NCBI GenBank assembly: GCA_002239085.1
Contig: MPNP01000009.1
Coordinates: 1 to 60,638, forward strand
Length of the DNA: 60,638 nt
Direction: 5' to 3'
Origin: Rhodobacteraceae bacterium bin131
GTDB taxonomy: Bacteria; Pseudomonadota; Alphaproteobacteria; Rhodobacterales; Rhodobacteraceae
Part shown: positions 53,360 through 60,638 of the stretch, in pieces
Position numbering within the stretch: the stretch's first letter is position 1
How the letters are laid out: every line of letters starts with the position of its first letter
Made by a program: the position numbers and the translations under genes
The notes under the pieces: model-generated
The model's database searches: none
Seen by the model: only the letters and a program-made list of their open reading frames with translations
What the model was told of the DNA's origin: nothing

Positions 53360-54274
53360 ATGCCCAAATCCGCTGACCAGGTACGAGAAGACCCAATTTA
53401 TTCACTTTCCCACCTAACATTGATTGGGGCAACACCGGTTGAATTGGTCTATATTGCTGCTCGAGCAGGTTACGATGCCGTCAGTCCACGCTTTATCCCA
53501 ATCAAAGTGCCTGGTGAATTTACCGAATCTCCCATGACCACGTCACAGGTGCAGGCCTTCAAGACTGCCTTGGCAACAACGGGTATTCAAGTCCTGGACA
53601 TCGAGTTGGCAAGGATTACGGAAGATGTCAATCCATCCAGTTTTGAGCCAGCCCTGGAGATCGGCGGTGAGATCGGTGCCAAGCACTTGATAATGTCTGC
53701 CTGGACCAAAAGCCGAGACGACCGAGATTATCTTATTGATGTCTACAGCGAGACCTGCGACCTGGCATTGCCCTATGGTCTGACAGTGGATCTTGAATTT
53801 CCCAGTTTCTCCCGCTTGCGAACACTTGATGAAGCGCTGGATATCGTGCGTGCTTCCGACAGACCAAATGGTGGAATTCTAGTTGATACGCTCTACCTGC
53901 ACCTGAGCCGAGTTGACCTTGGTGAACTCCTGCATGTCCCTTCCGAACTCTTTCACATGATTCACATTTCCGATTGTCTACCGGGTATTGCCGATACTCG
54001 TGTCGGTATGATCCAGCTTGCCAGAGATGCAAGACTTTACCCGGGAGAAGGTTGGATAGACTTCAACGGCATCATCGAACGCATGCCTCAAGTTGATTAT
54101 TCTATTGAATTACCCAATCGAACCAGATTATTTGAACTCGGCTATGAAGAACATGCTCGCCGCTGCCTAGTCCATGCCAAAAGATCATTTGGAAAATCCC
54201 GATCTCAACGTCGCAAACAAGCCCGAACCATAACCATTTCTGAGAAAAAATTTAATGAACAAACAACTCACTGA
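53360..54274 (+). CDS. Sugar phosphate isomerase/epimerase-type TIM barrel
   Basis: 304 residues of the AP-endonuclease-2-like barrel (IolE/IolH, OtnI, xylose-isomerase-like). Metal-binding positions appear intact: Glu in TVDLEFPSF, Asp in GILVDTLYLH, His in MIHISDCLPG and Glu in YSIELPN. This contrasts with the barrel of the QuiC-like protein, where they are lost. The C-terminus is basic. An AT-rich 84-base gap precedes the gene and the next gene overlaps by 20 bases. It is a good candidate for the isomerase or dehydratase step. Confidence 0.85.
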   Translation: MPKSADQVREDPIYSLSHLTLIGATPVELVYIAARAGYDAVSPRFIPIKVPGEFTESPMTTSQVQAFKTALATTGIQVLDIELARITEDVNPSSFEPALEIGGEIGAKHLIMSAWTKSRDDRDYLIDVYSETCDLALPYGLTVDLEFPSFSRLRTLDEALDIVRASDRPNGGILVDTLYLHLSRVDLGELLHVPSELFHMIHISDCLPGIADTRVGMIQLARDARLYPGEGWIDFNGIIERMPQVDYSIELPNRTRLFELGYEEHARRCLVHAKRSFGKSRSQRRKQARTITISEKKFNEQTTH

Positions 54275-55667
54275 CAACGATAGGCAGATGATTTCCGATA
54301 TGGTGTCCCGTGCCCGGGATGCCATGGGTAAAATCGAGAATTGGCCACAGAAAAAGCTGGACCGCCTAGTCCAAGCAATCGGATGGTATTCAGGAAACGA
54401 GGAGACCTTTACCCGACTAGCCTATATGGGGGTGGATGAAAGTGGTATTGGCGACCGGGAGGGGCGTCCAGCCAAGCGGTTCAAGATCCAGGGCGTCCTA
54501 AGGGACGTACTTCGCCAGAAATCTATCGGTCTGATAGAAGAGGACCAAGCAAGGGGAATCATGAAATATGCCAAACCCGCCGGTGTTATTGCTTCGCTAA
54601 TACCAATGACAAATCCGGCACTTACCCCACCGGTTACCGCCATTTTTGCAGCGAAGGCACGGGACGCGGTGATCTTTTCACCTCATCCGCGTACTGCTGG
54701 TACAACAAGTGCAATGGTGGAAATGATTCGTACAGCCTGCAATGTGCTTGGTGCTCCCCGGGATTTGTTTCAGGTTATTCGCAATCCCTCAATCCCTCTT
54801 ACTCAATACCTGATGGAAACATGTGACCTTGTAATGGCCACTGGGGGAAGACCCATGGTTCGGGCAGCATACAGTTCTGGGTCTCCCGCCTATGGCGTGG
54901 GAGCAGGCAACTCTACTATCGTAATAGATGAAACAGCAGACCTAGATATTGCTGCTACTAATATACGAATTTCAAAGACTTCGGATTACGGCTCAGGCTG
55001 TTCCGCTGATGGCAATATTCTAATTCAGCGTTCAATTTACGAGGATATGATCATGGCACTTGTGGCCGAGGGTGGGTATCTGTGTAGTGAGAAGGAAAAA
55101 TCGCTTCTTCAGAAGGCAATGTGGGATCATAACGGCAACCGCACCTTTCCAACCATAGCCTGTCCACCACAGCAAACAGCAAGAGAAACAGGTTTCTCCA
55201 TACCTGAAAATATCAGATTCCTGATGGTGGATAATCATGGAAAGATAGGTAAGGAACACCCATTCTCAGGTGAAAAATTGACCACGGTGATGTCTCTTTA
55301 TCACTACCATACTTTCGACGATGCCCTAGCAACCGTACAGCGGATCTTGGCAAAAGGTGGCAAGGGCCATTCATGCGGTATTTTCAGCCATAATGATGAA
55401 CACATCAACGCCCTGGCTTTGGCCGCACCAGTTAGCCGAATTATGGTACGCCAGCCACAGTCAAAGGCAAATGCCGGAAGTTTCACGAATGGAATGCCAA
55501 TGACCAGTTCACTGGGTTGTGGGATTTGGGGAGGAAATATTACCAATGAAAATATCAGCCTCAAACATTTCATGAATTACACTTGGGTCAGTCGACCTAT
55601 ACCTGAGGACCGACCGAGTGAACAGAAACTCTTTGGCGAATTTTATGGACATAAGGTAGAGAAATGA
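54255..55667 (+). CDS. Acylating aldehyde dehydrogenase (sulfoacetaldehyde DH/SauS-like)
   Basis: 470 residues of the CoA-acylating aldehyde dehydrogenase class related to SauS, EutE and the AdhE N-terminus. GVIASLIPMTNPALTPP is the cofactor region, FSPHPRTAGT follows, and the probable catalytic Cys249 sits in SDYGSGCSADGN. It should convert an aldehyde to an acyl-CoA. It overlaps the upstream gene by 20 bases and the ThDP-enzyme gene by ATGA, implying that the aldehyde made by the ThDP enzyme is its substrate. Confidence 0.88.
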   Translation: MNKQLTDNDRQMISDMVSRARDAMGKIENWPQKKLDRLVQAIGWYSGNEETFTRLAYMGVDESGIGDREGRPAKRFKIQGVLRDVLRQKSIGLIEEDQARGIMKYAKPAGVIASLIPMTNPALTPPVTAIFAAKARDAVIFSPHPRTAGTTSAMVEMIRTACNVLGAPRDLFQVIRNPSIPLTQYLMETCDLVMATGGRPMVRAAYSSGSPAYGVGAGNSTIVIDETADLDIAATNIRISKTSDYGSGCSADGNILIQRSIYEDMIMALVAEGGYLCSEKEKSLLQKAMWDHNGNRTFPTIACPPQQTARETGFSIPENIRFLMVDNHGKIGKEHPFSGEKLTTVMSLYHYHTFDDALATVQRILAKGGKGHSCGIFSHNDEHINALALAAPVSRIMVRQPQSKANAGSFTNGMPMTSSLGCGIWGGNITNENISLKHFMNYTWVSRPIPEDRPSEQKLFGEFYGHKVEK

Positions 55668-57427
55668 AAAATAAAACTGTTGCTGAACATCTAGTTGACT
55701 ATTTGGTTCGCCGTGATGTTGGATATGTATTTGGCCTTTGCGGACACACCAATATTGCCGTACTGGCTGCTATGGCCAATAGCCCGATCGAGTTTGTATC
55801 AGTACGCCATGAACAGGTTGCCAGCCATGCAGCAGATGCATATGCCCGTGTGAATGGCAAGGCATCGGTCGTATTGTCTCACCTTTCACCAGGCTTGACC
55901 AATTGTGCTACCGGAGTTGCCAATGCCGCTTTGGATTGCATTCCCATGGTTGTCATAGCTGGCGATATCCCAACCCATTATTATGGCAAGCACCCTCACC
56001 AAGAGGTAAACCTGCATGCCGATGCTGCCCAATGGGAGATTTACCGACCATTCGTCAAGCGGGCTTGGCGAGTTGAACGTGCTGATCTGATGGCTGAAAT
56101 TCTCGAGAAAGCCTTCCACCTAGCTGAAAGCGGTCAACCCGGACCAGTGCTGATTGATGTCCCAATGGATATATTTTCTCAAACTATCTCAGCAACAAGT
56201 TTCGTTAAGGTCGCAGCAAACACACGTAACTTGGTTAAGCCTACAATTGATGATAACACGGCCGTACGAATCATTGAACAATTAGCCGCAGCCAAAACAC
56301 CATTGGCCTATGTTGGAGGTGGTATCCTACTTTCTCGTGCCAGTGAGGAACTCGGCAGTTTTGTCGAGCATATGGGGTTACCTGTAGCATATTCACTCAT
56401 GGGTAAGGGTGCTTTGCGTGATGACCATCCACTAGTAATGGGGATGTCAGGTTTTTGGGGCACCGAACTAGTCAACCAGTCTTGTCTGGGTGCCGACTGT
56501 ATTTTCGCCATTGGTACTCGCTTCAAGGAGGCTGATTGTTCCTCATGGTATCAGGGATATACCTTTAATATTCCCAATACCAAGGTAATTCAGATTGATA
56601 TAGAACCTCAGGAGATTGGGCGGAACTATCCGGTCGAAATCGGAGTTATAGCGGATGCAAAAGCTGCTCTGGGGGTCTTGAATCGTGTTGCCAGACAAGT
56701 TTTTCCTGATGGCTTTCCACGTGATGGGCTGAAAAAGGAAATTGCTGAATTCCATGCTGATTTCAAGGAAAACAACCGAGAGATGGCGGAAAGCAATGCC
56801 TTTCCCATGATGCCAGAGCGTATTTTGGCAGAAACCCGTAGAGCCTTACCCGAGAACGCGATAATCACAACTGATGTTGGTTGGAACAAGAATGGTGTCG
56901 GTCAACAATTCGATATTCTTGAACCGGGCTCTATACTGACTCCCGGTGGTTTTGCCACCATGGGCTTCGGTCCTCCGGCAGCAATAGGTGCTAAACTGGC
57001 TGCACCTGAAAGGGTGGTAGTCAGCCTGGTTGGGGATGGTGGTTTTGGTCAAAATCCAGCAATGCTGGCAACGGCAGTTGAATTGAATTTGGGAATCATC
57101 TGGTTGGTTATGAATAATAACGCTTTTGGAACCATCGCAGGTTTACAAAAAGCTCATTTCGGCTTGACCTACGGAACCAAATTCCCAAGAGAGAATGCAA
57201 TGGGGCTCAGGCCTAACTACTCAGAAATCGCTCGAGCCTATGGGGCTGAAGGGATAAGAATTGCTTCAGCTGATGAATTGCTACCAACTTTGGTTTCGGC
57301 CATCTCCAGTGGCAAACCCACTGTGATTGACGTTCCAATGGTCAACAACCCGACACCAACGACCGGCCACTGGAACATCCTAGATATTTATTCGCCTAAT
57401 CAGACCGTCTCACATGTGGCAACATAA
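55664..57427 (+). CDS. ThDP-dependent enzyme (acetolactate-synthase-like)
   Basis: 587 residues with the three-domain layout of acetolactate synthase/oxalyl-CoA decarboxylase enzymes. The catalytic Glu50 is in SVRHEQVASHAADAYAR. The ThDP/Mg motif begins LVGDGGFGQNPAM and runs to MNNNAFGT. Known relatives perform decarboxylation, carboligation or hydrolysis at a keto group, including IolD in inositol catabolism and Xsc or sulfopyruvate enzymes in sulfonate metabolism; this one is none of these clearly. The start shares ATGA with the aldehyde dehydrogenase stop. It is the last gene of the cluster. Confidence 0.88.
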   Translation: MKNKTVAEHLVDYLVRRDVGYVFGLCGHTNIAVLAAMANSPIEFVSVRHEQVASHAADAYARVNGKASVVLSHLSPGLTNCATGVANAALDCIPMVVIAGDIPTHYYGKHPHQEVNLHADAAQWEIYRPFVKRAWRVERADLMAEILEKAFHLAESGQPGPVLIDVPMDIFSQTISATSFVKVAANTRNLVKPTIDDNTAVRIIEQLAAAKTPLAYVGGGILLSRASEELGSFVEHMGLPVAYSLMGKGALRDDHPLVMGMSGFWGTELVNQSCLGADCIFAIGTRFKEADCSSWYQGYTFNIPNTKVIQIDIEPQEIGRNYPVEIGVIADAKAALGVLNRVARQVFPDGFPRDGLKKEIAEFHADFKENNREMAESNAFPMMPERILAETRRALPENAIITTDVGWNKNGVGQQFDILEPGSILTPGGFATMGFGPPAAIGAKLAAPERVVVSLVGDGGFGQNPAMLATAVELNLGIIWLVMNNNAFGTIAGLQKAHFGLTYGTKFPRENAMGLRPNYSEIARAYGAEGIRIASADELLPTLVSAISSGKPTVIDVPMVNNPTPTTGHWNILDIYSPNQTVSHVAT

Positions 57428-57603
57428 CCAGAGTTTGCCAAAGGGGCAACAACAATTTCACACAATTCAGGGATTGTTGTCTCTCTAAATTGTGGTTGAT
57501 ACTTTAGGAGTAGAGAAGGTTTTACACCCAGTTAATCCTCTGGTATACGGGTCAATAAAATATAGCAACTTGGTTCTAACCTCTTACCACGTGTAGAGAA
57601 TAA

Positions 57604-58257
57604 TCAAACGGCTGCAAGCGTGTCGGCAAGTCCATTGCGGATGTGGTCTTCAAGACATCGCTTGGCCCCAGCAGCATCGCGTTCAAGTGCGGCTTTAAAA
57701 ATCGCACGGTGCTCTTCAACAGCCGATTCTCCCCTATAGGAAAGCATCAGCATCTGATAACGCAAGTACTTATCATAGAGTATTGAATGTAAGGACAGCA
57801 GGTTTGTTGATTTACAGGCCTCAATCAATGCCAGGTGGAACTCCCAATCATATCGTTTCCAAAGTTCCCTTTCGGATAAATCACCCGCAAGCATGCGCAT
57901 TTCCACAATGTGAAGCTTGTGATGTGCAGCGACAAGGTTGCCCTCCCAATTGTTATCTCCAATAATCACGGATTTTTCGATGGCATGACACTCCAGTAAA
58001 ACTCGAAGTTCAGCAATTTCAATCAGGTCTTCGCGGGAAACTTGTTTAACAAAAAAACCTCGCTGTTCTGGAGATTCTACGAACCCATCGCTACTCAGGC
58101 GATTCAATGCCTCGCGTAATGTGGAAAAACTTGCTGAGTAACGACCTTTCAGGGTTTTCAACTTCAACTTTGAACCTGGGGTCAGAACTCCGTAAATTAT
58201 ATCACGCTTGATTTTCTGGTAGGTACTTGAGCCAACTGTGGCAATTTTTTTAACCAT
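57604..58257 (-). CDS. GntR-family regulator (FCD/FadR subgroup)
   Basis: 217 residues. The N-terminal winged helix has YQKIKRDIIYGVLTPGSKL, LREALNRLSSDGFVE and RGFFVKQVS. The C-terminal helical FCD domain (ELRVLLECHAIEKSVI, WEFHLALIEACKS, EEHRAIFKAALERD) binds metal and an organic acid ligand in relatives. It converges with the catabolic cluster from its 3' side and is the obvious candidate for its regulator. Operator-like repeats at 43116-43174 and 44365-44385 are possible targets. Confidence 0.92.
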   Translation of the reverse strand: MVKKIATVGSSTYQKIKRDIIYGVLTPGSKLKLKTLKGRYSASFSTLREALNRLSSDGFVESPEQRGFFVKQVSREDLIEIAELRVLLECHAIEKSVIIGDNNWEGNLVAAHHKLHIVEMRMLAGDLSERELWKRYDWEFHLALIEACKSTNLLSLHSILYDKYLRYQMLMLSYRGESAVEEHRAIFKAALERDAAGAKRCLEDHIRNGLADTLAAV

Positions 58258-58552
58258 ATTTACCGATTATTTCTAATTATTGGGGATTCTATTATTGACT
58301 TTGAAACATAAAGCCAAATAGTTCATTCGGAGAGACCATTTATAATCCCCAATTCAATTTTTCTCCACAAAATAATATCATTCATTTCTAATTGCTTATC
58401 CATTAGTGAGTATTTGTTTATATCTAGCGGGAATATTGAGCCAGCATAGATGAACAGAATGTCTTTATTGTGTTCATAAGCGAAGCATATTCACGGGAGA
58501 AAGCATTGCGGATATTCCTGAATGCAAGGAAGGCATCATGCTGGGAGATGTT

Positions 58553-59800
58553 CTAAGCATTACCAAAGTTGGTTTTCAGGGCGATGAGATTAATATTTGA
58601 CGAGGACACGGCGTAGTTTTTAGCCAGTTCTGACCATTTACTGAGGGCATCTCTTGTTTGTTCCACAGTTGCTTCAATACTGGTTTTGTCAAGCATAGAT
58701 TCAAGTCCCAACTTAACAAGTGTATCGATTCCTATATTCTCACTTTCTCCAAGTACCATTGTGCTTTGTTCTCCCCCTTGCCCCGTTGAAAATGTCAGAT
58801 CATAGGCCGGTGCAACTTTCCATTCTCCGTTCTTATCCATCAGAAAGCTGAAATTTTTGGCATGGTCATCTCGATTATGGACAAGGACATTAAACACAGC
58901 CAATCGGTACATCTTCTCAACTTCACGCATGTCTTTGGTTAAGATCATTGTCAGCGCCAAAAGATCTTGGTAATCCAGCATAGGTGTACGAAAATCAGAA
59001 TGCAACAAACCACATGCTGTGTGCATATGTAGGCGCTGATTACCATTCCGGTCAAAACGTTGTACTGCAAAATAACCACTTCCTGTTTGTGCGGGAAATA
59101 AATGTACTTCGGGCATCGTTAATCCAGATTCTACGGCCATTAGTGCATAAACATACTCAATTGCTCCAGAATCTGCACCATCACTGACATTCGGGAACTT
59201 TACTAACCACGGTTCATAACCGTCCTGCATATAATTAGTGCTATGAATAACATCTTTCCTGTTTTTGTACAATCCAATAACCGCTTTTGGTCGTGCTCCT
59301 GCTGAAGAACCGTTAAGCACCAAAAGCTCAGCCAACACATCTGTCCCATCTCCAGTTAAAACTTGGTTAACCTGACTAGCAAGATCATCAATGTTAATTA
59401 TGCTATTAGACACTCTGCTAGTGTAATCAGGTTCATAGGCCAAAGCTCCCATGCCAGTAAAACCAACATGAACAAGGCGGTCTAATGCTGATAGTTTTTG
59501 AGGAATTAGGCCTTGGGATCTTAGATGACGGTCAAGGAGCAAACGCCCCCATCCATCTGGCAAGCTGTCGTTAAAAACACCTGGCAAACCTTCAAAAAGG
59601 AAAGAATCAAATGTTTGAACACCAGGCATTACGGGGCAATTGATCGGCGATAAATCTAATCTTTGCCGGATGAAATCACTATCATATTCAAAATAAATTT
59701 TATGGTCGTGAAGCGCCAGCCGCCCGACGGGATGCGGTTTTTCATCAAAACGCAATGAAACTCTAATCTGTGTGTTTGGTTCAAAACTCATCGGCGCCAA
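58553..59800 (-). CDS. hipA: HipA-family serine/threonine kinase toxin
   Basis: 415 residues. The N-terminal HipA couple domain (VGRLALHDHKIYFEYD, PGVFNDSLPDGWG) is followed by the kinase core: Gly-rich loop SSAGARPKA (165-173), catalytic HNRDDHAKNF (308-317) and metal Asp334 in PAYDLTFS. HipA kinases inactivate glutamyl- or tryptophanyl-tRNA synthetase and cause dormancy; this one's target is unknown. The start overlaps hipB by 13 bases; ATG 59791 is an alternative start. All key residues are present, so it is probably active. Confidence 0.93.
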   Translation of the reverse strand: MAPMSFEPNTQIRVSLRFDEKPHPVGRLALHDHKIYFEYDSDFIRQRLDLSPINCPVMPGVQTFDSFLFEGLPGVFNDSLPDGWGRLLLDRHLRSQGLIPQKLSALDRLVHVGFTGMGALAYEPDYTSRVSNSIINIDDLASQVNQVLTGDGTDVLAELLVLNGSSAGARPKAVIGLYKNRKDVIHSTNYMQDGYEPWLVKFPNVSDGADSGAIEYVYALMAVESGLTMPEVHLFPAQTGSGYFAVQRFDRNGNQRLHMHTACGLLHSDFRTPMLDYQDLLALTMILTKDMREVEKMYRLAVFNVLVHNRDDHAKNFSFLMDKNGEWKVAPAYDLTFSTGQGGEQSTMVLGESENIGIDTLVKLGLESMLDKTSIEATVEQTRDALSKWSELAKNYAVSSSNINLIALKTNFGNA

Positions 59801-60096
59801 CCATGCTTACGCAGTTGTTGTGAGCGCTCCTCCAACACATCATCAATCGATTTGAATTGTTTTTTAGGCTTCTCAAGAGCGCTGACAAAAGCTTCAAGCT
59901 TTCTAAGTACCATCAAAATTTTCAAGAAAGCTTCAAGCGAGATTAGTCCTTTTTGTTCAAATTTAAGTAAGGAGGGTAGTGGAACACCTGCTCTGTTCGC
60001 TAAACCTTCTTGTGTAAGACCTTGGCTAATCCGTAAAGCCTTCACCTGTTCACGCGCCTGATTGTGTGCCTTAGAGATGGATAAAAGTGATACCAT
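59788..60096 (-). CDS. hipB: HipB-like XRE antitoxin
   Basis: 102 residues. The Xre-type helix-turn-helix lies in LRISQGLTQEGLANRAGVP followed by LLKFEQKGLISLEAFLKIL. It precedes and overlaps hipA, as in hipBA operons, and should bind both HipA and its own promoter. The C-terminal tail is basic. Confidence 0.92.
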   Translation of the reverse strand: MVSLLSISKAHNQAREQVKALRISQGLTQEGLANRAGVPLPSLLKFEQKGLISLEAFLKILMVLRKLEAFVSALEKPKKQFKSIDDVLEERSQQLRKHGWRR

Positions 60097-60126
60097 GAAA
60101 TCAGTTTCATCGATCGAATACCTAAT

Positions 60127-60161
60127 AATAACATTATAGTATTAGTTATTTCTAAAATCAA
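60127..60161 (-). promoter_or_regulatory. hipBA promoter with flanking inverted repeat
   Basis: On the reverse strand TTGATT (60161-60156) and TATAAT (60138-60133) are 17 bases apart. The -10 is framed by the inverted repeat aataac (60127-60132) and gttatt (60145-60150), separated by 12 bases. A dimeric HipB bound here would cover the -10, matching the known autorepression of hipBA. Confidence 0.55.
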
Positions 60162-60213
60162 GAAGATAAGATCCCATACTTACCGCGTATTTTCAATATG
60201 GAAAATTGAATGT

Positions 60214-60477
60214 ATCCTGACCACTAATTTGGGTTTTGCCGATTGGGGCAAGATGTTTGGTCATCCGGTGTTGACATCAGCTTTGCTTGGTCGCTTGTTG
60301 CACTATACCGTTGTCATTACCTTCAATGGTGACAATTATCGTTTGCGTAAGCATATGGATTTAATTCTGGACCATTTCCGAAGCAAGATGTCATTGGGGC
60401 CACCACCGCCACCAAGAAAAGAGGTCGGTCGAAAATCAAGAATGGAGGAGAGGCTTACGAATAGAGCACAATTTTGA
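60214..60477 (+). pseudogene. IS21-family istB remnant (C-terminus only)
   Basis: The frame reads ILTTNLGFADWGKMFG, then HPVLTSALLGRLLHYTVVI and FNGDNYRLRKHMDLI. This is the conserved C-terminal part of IstB, the AAA+ helper of IS21 transposition. The Walker A and B parts are missing, and upstream sequence is the hipBA promoter region. The IS was therefore truncated. It is another mobile-element scar bordering the accessory region. Confidence 0.8.
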
Positions 60478-60530
60478 GTGCAAAAGTGGTCCCTTTTTAA
60501 ACCGTAACTTAGAGTTTTTTAAAATCGGTC

Positions 60531-60560
60531 TTGACAATTGCAATCGTATGCAAATTTACA
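60531..60560 (+). promoter_or_regulatory. Candidate promoter for the gene at the right edge
   Basis: A perfect TTGACA at 60531-60536 is followed at 18 bases by tttaca (60555-60560), a weak -10. It lies 39-68 bases before the ATG at 60599. Confidence 0.4.
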
Positions 60561-60598
60561 AGGAAAATTACAAAAATTAAGATTAGGGAGATTATCAA

Positions 60599-60638
60599 AT
60601 GAATATTAAACAGATTTCAGCCTATGTCATGGGATTGC
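60599..60638 (+). CDS. Start of a gene cut by the window edge
   Basis: ATG 60599 follows TTAGGGAG by 8 bases and a TTGACA element further upstream. Only 13 codons are visible (MNIKQISAYVMGL), which may be the start of a signal peptide. The product cannot be named. Confidence 0.5.
   Translation, partial: MNIKQISAYVMGL

Noticed and set aside
55664-57427. Sulfoacetaldehyde acetyltransferase (Xsc) assignment
   Set aside because: The N-terminal segments differ from Xsc as I recall it, and no phosphate acetyltransferase is nearby; only the ThDP superfamily is safe.

Overview
The window looks like a piece of an AT-rich alphaproteobacterial chromosome. The evidence is a set of gene neighbourhoods typical of that class: a small transaldolase, a DUF484 protein and xerC on one strand with priA divergent; a TyrC-type prephenate dehydrogenase followed by a DUF2125 protein and a ChaC-like protein; a methyltransferase divergent from gloB; an ExbB/MotA-like plus OmpA/MotB-like pair; a phasin with PhaR-like operators; and gcdH. 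Hand counts on single 60-base lines give about 35-42% G+C in these genes. No species can be named.

Layout. 1-3.4 kb: the edge of an IS1634-like transposase and a helicase IV gene broken by one in-frame stop. 3.8-17.9 kb: mostly housekeeping genes (ornithine cyclodeaminase family, nth, xerC, DUF484, transaldolase, priA, tyrC, DUF2125, ChaC, NfeD/SPFH, ExbB-like). 18.2-27.9 kb: an accessory block between the ExbB-like gene and its expected OmpA-like partner. It holds a lone AAA+ ATPase, a Panacea (DUF4065) toxin-antitoxin pair and a complete sugar ABC import operon with a ketose 3-epimerase and a kinase. 28.4-39.8 kb: core genes again (OmpA-like coiled coil, recD2-type helicase, phasin, methyltransferase, gloB, clpA, gcdH).

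A tRNA-Ser(GCU) gene at 40.0 kb marks the start of a second accessory region, roughly 48-55% G+C where counted. It contains an AAA+ ATPase fused to ankyrin repeats (a diverged relative of the 18-kb ATPase), decayed insertion-sequence remnants, a large one-direction catabolic cluster (43.2-57.4 kb) and a GntR regulator. HipBA and an IS21 istB remnant follow.

The catabolic cluster is the best candidate for an undescribed system. A TRAP importer (DctPQM) is followed by a QuiC-like fusion protein, a citryl-CoA-lyase-like enzyme, three Gfo/Idh/MocA dehydrogenases in total, an unrecognised cupin-like protein, a TIM-barrel isomerase, a sulfoacetaldehyde-dehydrogenase-like acylating enzyme and a ThDP enzyme. 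In the QuiC-like protein the dehydratase metal ligands are replaced while the HPPD-like H-H-E triad is kept. The set implies import of a polar, probably acidic or cyclic polyol compound, oxidation and isomerisation, C-C cleavage and conversion to acyl-CoA. The substrate cannot be read from sequence.
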